27,017 bases of DNA from Anaerolineaceae bacterium. GTDB taxonomy: Bacteria; Chloroflexota; Anaerolineae; Anaerolineales; Anaerolineaceae. The notes under the pieces are model-generated. The model saw only the letters and a list, made by a program, of their open reading frames with translations. It was not told the DNA's origin and searched no databases. Below are positions 22,564 to 27,017 of this stretch, piece by piece; position 1 is the stretch's first letter, and the number at the start of each line of letters is the position of its first letter. The stretch is from assembly GCA_003524305.1 (NCBI GenBank), contig DQHW01000026.1, positions 35,635 to 62,651 of the forward strand. The letters run 5' to 3'. The position numbers and the translations under genes were made by a program.

Positions 22564-23241
22564 CTATTCACTTACGTACACACCCTCGGTGGACTCAATT
22601 TTCTCTTCCACAACGGGCAAAACTTCACCTTTATAGATCCATACCTTAACGCCGATACGGCCATAGGTGGTCAGTGCTTCAGCACGTGAGAAATCAATAT
22701 TGGCGCGCAATGTCTGCAAAGGAACACGTCCTTCACGCATCCAGACGATACGAGCCATTTCAGCGCCGCTCAAACGGCCGGAGACTGAAACCTTGATTCC
22801 TTCAGCGCCCTGGCGCATGGCCTGCTGTAAAGCACGCTTCATGGCACGGCGGTAGCTGACGCGACGTTCGATTTGTCCGGCGATGTTCTTCGCGACCAAT
22901 AGAGCATCGCAATCCGGGGCTTTGATCTCTTTGATTTCGAGATCAATTTTCTTGCCAGTCAGTGCCTCAAGATCGGTGCGGATCTTCTTAACTGAGTCAC
23001 CTTTTCTGCCGATCAAAATACCGGGTTTGGCGGTATGAATCGATACCTTGACTTTGCCGGGGTACCGTTCGATCTCGATGGTAGAAATTCCAGCTTTTTC
23101 AGCTTCTTTTGCAACCATTTTACGGATGACGATATCTTGATGGAGCTGATTGCGATATTCTGCTCCCTCAGCGAACCATCTGCCTTCCCAAGGCTGGTTG
23201 ATGCCAAGACGAAAACCTATTGGATGAACTTTTCGACCCAT
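22564..23241 (-). CDS. rpsC: Ribosomal protein S3 (uS3)
   Basis: The 225-residue protein begins MGRKVHPIGFRLGINQPWEG. A KH domain carries the GxxG loop in PGILIGRKGDSVKKI (73-87), and the C-terminal domain has AMRQGAEGIKVSVSGRLSGA and GVKVWIYKGEVLP. S3 lines the mRNA entry channel with S4 and S5 and takes part in unwinding mRNA. I chose the ATG at 23241, which has AGGAG upstream and the conserved MGRK start. A longer in-frame version reads through the intercistronic hairpin. Confidence 0.97.
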   Translation of the reverse strand: MGRKVHPIGFRLGINQPWEGRWFAEGAEYRNQLHQDIVIRKMVAKEAEKAGISTIEIERYPGKVKVSIHTAKPGILIGRKGDSVKKIRTDLEALTGKKIDLEIKEIKAPDCDALLVAKNIAGQIERRVSYRRAMKRALQQAMRQGAEGIKVSVSGRLSGAEMARIVWMREGRVPLQTLRANIDFSRAEALTTYGRIGVKVWIYKGEVLPVVEEKIESTEGVYVSE

Positions 23242-23265
23242 AATTTCTCCTGGTGTCTTTTCATG

Positions 23266-23288
23266 GAGGCAGAGGAATTCTCTGCCCC
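23266..23288 (-). promoter_or_regulatory. Intercistronic hairpin between rplV and rpsC
   Basis: Read as minus-strand RNA, 23288-23280 pairs with 23274-23266 to form a 9-bp stem with a five-base loop. One pair is G-U only on this strand. No T-run follows, so it is not a terminator. It stands about 25 bases before the rpsC start and could modulate rpsC translation or mRNA processing. Confidence 0.4.
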
Positions 23289-23296
23289 TCTCGAAT

Positions 23297-23638
23297 TTAT
23301 TCTTTTTCTCGCAGCACAACCGTGATGTGAGATGAGCGTCTCAATAACGGTTTGAAACGACCGCGGGCTCCAAAACGGCGCCATTTACGTGTGGGGGCTT
23401 CATCTGCAGTGATCTTGTAAATAACAAGATCTTCTCGGCTCACGCCGAAATTTTCTTCAGCGTTTGCCACTGCGGAGGAAATCAACTTGCCCACGTGCAT
23501 AGCTGCCACTTTGTTGGCGAATTTTAAAGTCGACAACGCTTCAACGGCATTTTTGCCACGAACCATATCGATAACCAGGCGGGTTTTTTGAGCCGAAACA
23601 CCGCAATTCTTTAACTCGGCGCGAATATCAGTAGCCAT
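23297..23638 (-). CDS. rplV: Ribosomal protein L22 (uL22)
   Basis: The 113-residue protein has CGVSAQKTRLVIDMVRGKNA, then AVANAEENFGVSREDLVIYK and the tunnel hairpin APTRKWRRFGARGRFKPLLR. The hairpin lines the narrow part of the exit tunnel with L4, where macrolide resistance can arise. It starts two bases after the rpsS stop. Confidence 0.97.
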   Translation of the reverse strand: MATDIRAELKNCGVSAQKTRLVIDMVRGKNAVEALSTLKFANKVAAMHVGKLISSAVANAEENFGVSREDLVIYKITADEAPTRKWRRFGARGRFKPLLRRSSHITVVLREKE

Positions 23639-23640
23639 GG

Positions 23641-23919
23641 TTATTTCGCTCCAGTTGACTTCTCTGAGGCATGGCCGCGGAAGTGGCGGGTGGGCGCAAA
23701 TTCGCCCAATCGATGACCCACCATATTCTCGGTGATGTAAATGGGCACATGCCGTCGTCCATCATGAACAGCAATGGTATGACCAACCATCTGCGGGAAG
23801 ATTGTGCTGGCCCTACTCCAGGTGCGCAGAACTTTCTTCTCGTTCTTGGTATTCATTGCTTCAATTTTTTTCAAAAGCTTTGGGGCTACAAACGGCCCTT
23901 TTTTAAGCGATCTAGACAT
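23641..23919 (-). CDS. rpsS: Ribosomal protein S19 (uS19)
   Basis: The 92-residue protein begins MSRSLKKGPFVAPKLLKKIE and contains WSRASTIFPQMVGHTIAVHD and VGHRLGEFAPTRHFRGH, a complete S19. It is in the 30S head beside S13 and contributes to the bridge with the 50S. It follows rplB by 38 bases. Confidence 0.97.
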   Translation of the reverse strand: MSRSLKKGPFVAPKLLKKIEAMNTKNEKKVLRTWSRASTIFPQMVGHTIAVHDGRRHVPIYITENMVGHRLGEFAPTRHFRGHASEKSTGAK

Positions 23920-23957
23920 ATCCTCGTCCTTCTTTCTCGATAAAGATCAACCGCATC

Positions 23958-24794
23958 TTATCGATTACCGGCGTTCCGGCGTCTCACAATATACTGGTTG
24001 CTGCCCTTATTACGACGGGTACGATAGCCACGAGTAGGTTTACCCCAAGGTGTCTTCGGACCGGGCATACCGGTAGGCTGACGGCCTTCACCACCACCAT
24101 GTGGATGGTCGCGGGGGCTCATCGCAGTACCACGGACGGTCGGTTTGATGCCCATGTGGCGTTTGCGTCCAGCTTTGCCGAGCTTGATGTTGCTATGATC
24201 TGTATTGCCAACCTGGCCAACAGTGGCATAGCACTTTTGTCGGATCAGGCGAACTTCACCTGAGGGCATACGTACCTGTGCGTAATCGCCTTCTTTGGCG
24301 AGCAATTGAGCTGAAGTTCCGGCTGAGCGAACGAGTTGTCCGCCTTTGCCTTCTTGCATCTCAATATTGTGGATCATGGTACCCACTGGAATGCTTGAAA
24401 TGGGCAGGCTGTTACCTGGGCGAATTTCAGCAGTCGGGCCAGCCATGACTGCATCGTTGACCTTCAAACCAAGAGGGGCAATGATGTAGCGTTTTTCACC
24501 ATCAGCATAAACAAGCAATGCCAGGCGGGCTGTGCGGTTGGGATCATATTCGATCGCAGACACACGAGCGGGGATTCCAAGTTTATTGCGTTTGAAATCC
24601 ACGATACGGATATATTGACGTTCTCCACCACCCTGGTGGCGAACAGAAATGCGGCCTTTATTATCGCGGCCAGCATGAGCCTTTCGTAAGACGATCAAAG
24701 ATCGTTCGGGCTTATCTTTGGTGATTTCATCAAAGCTGTACCCGGTCATGTTACGACGGCTGGGGGTTGTAGGTTTATAAATCTTAATAGCCAT
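23958..24794 (-). CDS. rplB: Ribosomal protein L2 (uL2)
   Basis: The 278-residue protein has KIYKPTTPSRRNMTGYSFDE, the core IRQKCYATVGQVGN and the conserved SPRDHPHGGGEGRQ with His230. It ends in a basic tail, NKGSNQYIVRRR. L2 lies next to the peptidyl-transferase centre, helps subunit association and is needed for peptide-bond formation in reconstituted ribosomes. Its ATG overlaps the rplW stop by one base (TAATG), so the two are coupled. Confidence 0.98.
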   Translation of the reverse strand: MAIKIYKPTTPSRRNMTGYSFDEITKDKPERSLIVLRKAHAGRDNKGRISVRHQGGGERQYIRIVDFKRNKLGIPARVSAIEYDPNRTARLALLVYADGEKRYIIAPLGLKVNDAVMAGPTAEIRPGNSLPISSIPVGTMIHNIEMQEGKGGQLVRSAGTSAQLLAKEGDYAQVRMPSGEVRLIRQKCYATVGQVGNTDHSNIKLGKAGRKRHMGIKPTVRGTAMSPRDHPHGGGEGRQPTGMPGPKTPWGKPTRGYRTRRNKGSNQYIVRRRNAGNR

Positions 24795-25096
24795 TACTCT
24801 ACCCCTTCAAAAATCGGAATTCTGTCCTCAGGGATCAGGGTGATCAAAGCTTTTTTGTATTGTGAATTGACCACGGTTATTCTGCGGCTTCGGCCTTTGC
24901 GGCCGGTTTTGGCAGGAACATTGATGATATTCACCCGTACAACTTTGACATTAAAAATCTTCTCAACCGCATCTTTGACAAGGGTTCGGTTGGCGTCACT
25001 GGCAACTTCAAAAACATATTGGTGAAGTTTGGTCACCATGTAGTTCGATTTTTCAGTCACAATCGGGCGGCGGAGTACTTCGTAAATTGAGCTCAT
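24794..25096 (-). CDS. rplW: Ribosomal protein L23 (uL23)
   Basis: The 100-residue protein begins MSSIYEVLRRPIVTEKSNYM and carries QYVFEVASDANRTLVKDAVE, typical of L23. It stands at the tunnel exit and is the main dock for trigger factor and SRP. It starts 12 bases after the rplD stop. Confidence 0.97.
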   Translation of the reverse strand: MSSIYEVLRRPIVTEKSNYMVTKLHQYVFEVASDANRTLVKDAVEKIFNVKVVRVNIINVPAKTGRKGRSRRITVVNSQYKKALITLIPEDRIPIFEGVE

Positions 25097-25108
25097 TAGA
25101 TTCTCCTC

Positions 25109-25741
25109 CTATCCCAGGTTTGCCTTGATCAAGTCAAGGGCAGAAAGAGGCATGATCACTTTGTCAAAGACTAACAAGTCACGAATGTTGAGGTAATTTG
25201 CAGATAATACCTTGGCATCAGGAATGTTATTGGTTGAGCGAACAATACCTTCATAGGATTCAGTAGCGGGGATCAAAACCAGGGCAGAAGCACCACCAAC
25301 GAGGGTGTTCAAAGCGTGAGCCATCAGGCGTGTCTTGGGTTCAGCAACTTTCAAATCATCCACAACCACGATCTGTGATTCAGATGCTTTTACAGATAAA
25401 GCTGAACGAAGAGCCGCCTGGCGCATTTTGTGAGGCATGGCCTGCACATAGGAACGCATATGCGGTGTATGAATCTTGCCGCCGCCTTTCCACTGCGCTG
25501 AACGGGATGAACCCTGACGGGCTCGGCCGGTACCTTTTTGCTTCCAGGGTTTTCGTCCACCACCGCGGACAAAACTCTTGGTTTTGGTTTCATGCGTTCC
25601 AAGATGCGCGTTCGCCATTTGACGGACGAAGGCCTGGTGCATGAGATCAACATTAATTGGGGCTTCAAAGATTTCAGCAGGCAGTTCTAATGTGCTGACC
25701 TTTTTGCCTTCCATGTTTAAGACTTCAACTTCCATTGTCAT
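25109..25741 (-). CDS. rplD: Ribosomal protein L4 (uL4)
   Basis: The 210-residue protein has the extended tunnel loop RGGGRKPWKQKGTGRARQGS (59-78) and continues to KIHTPHMRSYVQAMPHKMRQ. A globular domain follows, with VVDDLKVAEPKTRLMAHALN. The loop reaches the tunnel constriction opposite L22. In E. coli, L4 also shuts down the S10 operon by binding its leader; a structured leader upstream of rplC is a possible target here. AAGGGAG precedes the ATG at 25741; an ATG two codons later is also possible. Confidence 0.97.
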   Translation of the reverse strand: MTMEVEVLNMEGKKVSTLELPAEIFEAPINVDLMHQAFVRQMANAHLGTHETKTKSFVRGGGRKPWKQKGTGRARQGSSRSAQWKGGGKIHTPHMRSYVQAMPHKMRQAALRSALSVKASESQIVVVDDLKVAEPKTRLMAHALNTLVGGASALVLIPATESYEGIVRSTNNIPDAKVLSANYLNIRDLLVFDKVIMPLSALDLIKANLG

Positions 25742-25776
25742 ATGCTCCCTTAGTCCAGGTTAACGGTTCCGGAAAA

Positions 25777-26406
25777 CTAACTTTTCCGAGATGCGTTGAT
25801 GATGACGAGTCCGCCGCGTGCACCAGGCACAGAGCCGTTGACGCCGATCACGTTACGTTCGGCATCCACCAGGACAACTTTAAGGTTTTGCGCAGTCACG
25901 GCTACATCGCCCATATGACCAGGTCTGCGAGAACCCTTGTAAACACGACCAGGGGTTGTAGTGGCACCATTGGAACCGGGTCCACGCCATCGATCTGACT
26001 GACCATGTGTTTTTGGTCCACCAGCGAAATGATAGCGCTTCACACCACCAGCGAAGCCTTTACCCTTGCTAACACCAGCAACATCAACTTTTTCGCCAAC
26101 GACGAATAAACTGACATCAACCTTGTCACCTTCAGCAACCTGAACATCCTTGGTTCGGAATTCTTTCAGGTATTTAAGAGGAGCAAGGTTATTTCGCTTG
26201 AGGTGACCTAATTCACCACCAGCCAAGCGCTTCGGTTTTACTTCTTCGTAACCCAATTGGATGGCGGAGTACCCTTCGGTCTCAACACGTCTTATCTGGG
26301 TAACGAAGCAAGGCCCAGCTTCGATCAGCGTGACAGGAAGCGCCGCGCCGTTATCATCGAAAATCTGGGTCATGCCGATTTTCTTTCCGATCAGCCCTTT
26401 AAACAT
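25777..26406 (-). CDS. rplC: Ribosomal protein L3 (uL3)
   Basis: The 209-residue protein begins MFKGLIGKKIGMTQIFDDNG and has the extended loop GVSKGKGFAGGVKRYHFAGG, followed by PGSNGATTTPGRVYKGSRRP and GHMG. The loop approaches the peptidyl-transferase centre; L3 is one of the two proteins that start 50S assembly. The Gln that is methylated in E. coli is not present in this loop. GAAGGAG precedes the ATG. Unusually, 263 bases separate it from rpsJ, with a promoter-like box and structured leader between. Confidence 0.97.
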   Translation of the reverse strand: MFKGLIGKKIGMTQIFDDNGAALPVTLIEAGPCFVTQIRRVETEGYSAIQLGYEEVKPKRLAGGELGHLKRNNLAPLKYLKEFRTKDVQVAEGDKVDVSLFVVGEKVDVAGVSKGKGFAGGVKRYHFAGGPKTHGQSDRWRGPGSNGATTTPGRVYKGSRRPGHMGDVAVTAQNLKVVLVDAERNVIGVNGSVPGARGGLVIINASRKS

Positions 26407-26474
26407 CTCAGTTGTTCTCCTTCAATATTTATTGTCGAGGACTGTCAACCTGGGCTTGGTTGCATCATCCCTGC

Positions 26475-26548
26475 ACAACTCAGTCAGTAGCTTGCTGCGG
26501 CACTTTTGATTTTTGTCTGGTGCGCTCACAAAACTACTCTTGAGTTGC
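26475..26548 (-). promoter_or_regulatory. Three-tier RNA leader upstream of rplC (autoregulation candidate)
   Basis: Read as minus-strand RNA, the outer stem pairs 26548-26541 with 26482-26475 (8 bp). A small internal loop follows, then a second 8-bp stem pairs 26538-26531 with 26493-26486. An inner stem with one bulge pairs 26525-26520 with 26503-26497 around a 16-base A-rich loop. Two pairs are G-U only on this strand. The element lies between a promoter candidate and the rplC start, where ribosomal-protein leaders that control their own operon are found in other bacteria. Confidence 0.5.
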
Positions 26549-26550
26549 CT

Positions 26551-26570
26551 TTTTGGGTTGGTACCCAAAA
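26551..26570 (-). promoter_or_regulatory. Perfect 8-bp hairpin at the predicted 5' end of the rplC transcript
   Basis: TTTTGGGT and ACCCAAAA pair around a four-base loop. On the minus strand it begins right where a transcript from the TATAAT at 26583-26578 should start. No T-run follows in that direction, so it is more likely a 5'-end stabilising hairpin than a terminator. Confidence 0.4.
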
Positions 26571-26577
26571 CCTTGCT

Positions 26578-26583
26578 ATTATA
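26578..26583 (-). promoter_or_regulatory. TATAAT box, candidate promoter for rplC and downstream genes
   Basis: A perfect -10 hexamer lies in the rpsJ-rplC spacer on the minus strand. The predicted start near 26571 would give a leader of about 165 bases before rplC. No good -35 box is seen at 16 to 18 bases upstream, so strength is uncertain. Confidence 0.45.
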
Positions 26584-26669
26584 CCTCAAAAGAGGCATAA
26601 CAGCGAGGGGTATTTCTAATTTTTAAGGTGATCTACCGAAATCACAAAAACGAATTCGCGGTACTTGCT

Positions 26670-26981
26670 TTAGATCTTAATTTCAATATCCACACCAGCG
26701 GGCATGTTGAGCCGCATGAGCATATCAATTGTCTTGGAATCAGGATCGAGCACGTCGATCAACCGATTGTGGGTACGAATTTCAAAATGCTCATGTGAAT
26801 CTTTATCAATGAATGCTGAGCGCCGAACAGTGAATTTTTCAATCCTGGTCGGAAGGGGCACTGGGCCAACAACTTGGGCACCACTGCGTTCGGCTGTCTC
26901 GACAATCCGTTTTGCGGATTGGTCAAGAACACGATGATCATAAGCCTTCAAGCGAATTCGAATTTTTTGTTTTGCCATCAT
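26670..26981 (-). CDS. rpsJ: Ribosomal protein S10 (uS10, NusE)
   Basis: The 103-residue protein contains KQKIRIRLKAYDHRVLDQSA, GPVPLPTRIEKFTVRRSAF and EHFEIRTHNRLIDVLDPDSK, a complete S10. It is in the 30S head and, as NusE, also links RNA polymerase factors to the ribosome. Two adjacent ATGs (26981, 26978) share the site AGG; the second gives the usual MAKQKIR start. It lies seven bases after the tuf stop and is separated from rplC by 263 bases. Confidence 0.97.
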   Translation of the reverse strand: MMAKQKIRIRLKAYDHRVLDQSAKRIVETAERSGAQVVGPVPLPTRIEKFTVRRSAFIDKDSHEHFEIRTHNRLIDVLDPDSKTIDMLMRLNMPAGVDIEIKI

Positions 26982-26988
26982 AATCTAC

Positions 26989-27017
26989 CTATGCAATAAT
27001 TTTAGTGATCACACCGG
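26989..27017 (-). CDS. tuf: Elongation factor Tu, last codons only (cut by window edge)
   Basis: The minus strand reads GVITKIIA and then a TAG stop at 26991-26989. EF-Tu normally ends with a sequence like GAGVVTKIIE, and tuf commonly precedes rpsJ in the str-S10 region. Only eight full codons are visible, so the call rests on this short match and on gene order. Confidence 0.75.

Noticed and set aside
23242..23319. Longer N-terminus for S3 starting at 23319
   Set aside because: It would run through the rplV end and the hairpin. The conserved MGRKVHPIG start at 23241 has a good ribosome-binding site.
1..27017. tRNA or rRNA genes, CRISPR arrays, insertion sequences, attachment sites
   Set aside because: I looked for cloverleaf arms, regularly spaced repeats and transposase motifs and found none that hold up.

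Overview
This 27-kb window carries genes on the minus strand only, so transcription runs from high to low coordinates. It looks like chromosome of a Chloroflexota bacterium, probably class Anaerolineae. That placement is an inference. It rests on the continuous tuf/S10/spc/alpha ribosomal-protein cluster, the lipoprotein with a long Thr-Pro linker, the ATP-cone/P-loop kinase fusion, and the zinc-binding forms of S4, S14 and L36. No 16S rRNA gene or other phylogenetic marker RNA lies in the window.

Region A (right edge to about 9.9 kb) is one long translation gene cluster. In transcription order it reads: end of tuf, rpsJ, then rplC-rplD-rplW-rplB-rpsS-rplV-rpsC-rplP-rpmC-rpsQ-rplN-rplX-rplE-rpsN-rpsH-rplF-rplR-rpsE-rpmD-rplO-secY-adk-map-rpmJ-rpsM-rpsK-rpsD-rpoA-rplQ-truA-rplM-rpsI. 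It supplies ribosomal proteins, the Sec channel, adenylate kinase, methionine aminopeptidase, the RNA polymerase alpha subunit and a tRNA pseudouridine synthase. Many genes overlap or nearly touch, which implies translational coupling. Three places break the tight packing. The 263-bp rpsJ-rplC spacer has a TATAAT box and a three-tier RNA leader. The map-rpmJ junction has no infA but does have a promoter-like sequence. The rpsM-rpsK spacer is 108 bp. A two-tier hairpin after rpsI probably ends the cluster.

Region B (about 9.7 to 5.3 kb) holds housekeeping genes: mazG with a degenerate methylase-like N-terminus, a bifunctional ftcD folate enzyme, and a lipoprotein polysaccharide-deacetylase-like protein closed by a palindromic terminator.

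Region C (about 5.3 to 2.2 kb) is a three-gene unit: an ATP-cone/uridine-kinase-like protein, an unrecognised multi-pass membrane protein, and a dual-specificity-type protein phosphatase.

Region D (2.2 kb to the left edge) is the most interesting accessory part. It encodes a von Willebrand factor A protein, a divergent PP2C phosphatase and the N-lobe of a protein kinase cut by the window edge. This is the gene trio called the TerY-P triad. Its own promoter candidate is overlapped by an inverted repeat. Together with the neighbouring tyrosine-phosphatase-type gene, the left 5 kb looks like a phosphorylation-based signalling locus whose trigger and targets cannot be read from the sequence.
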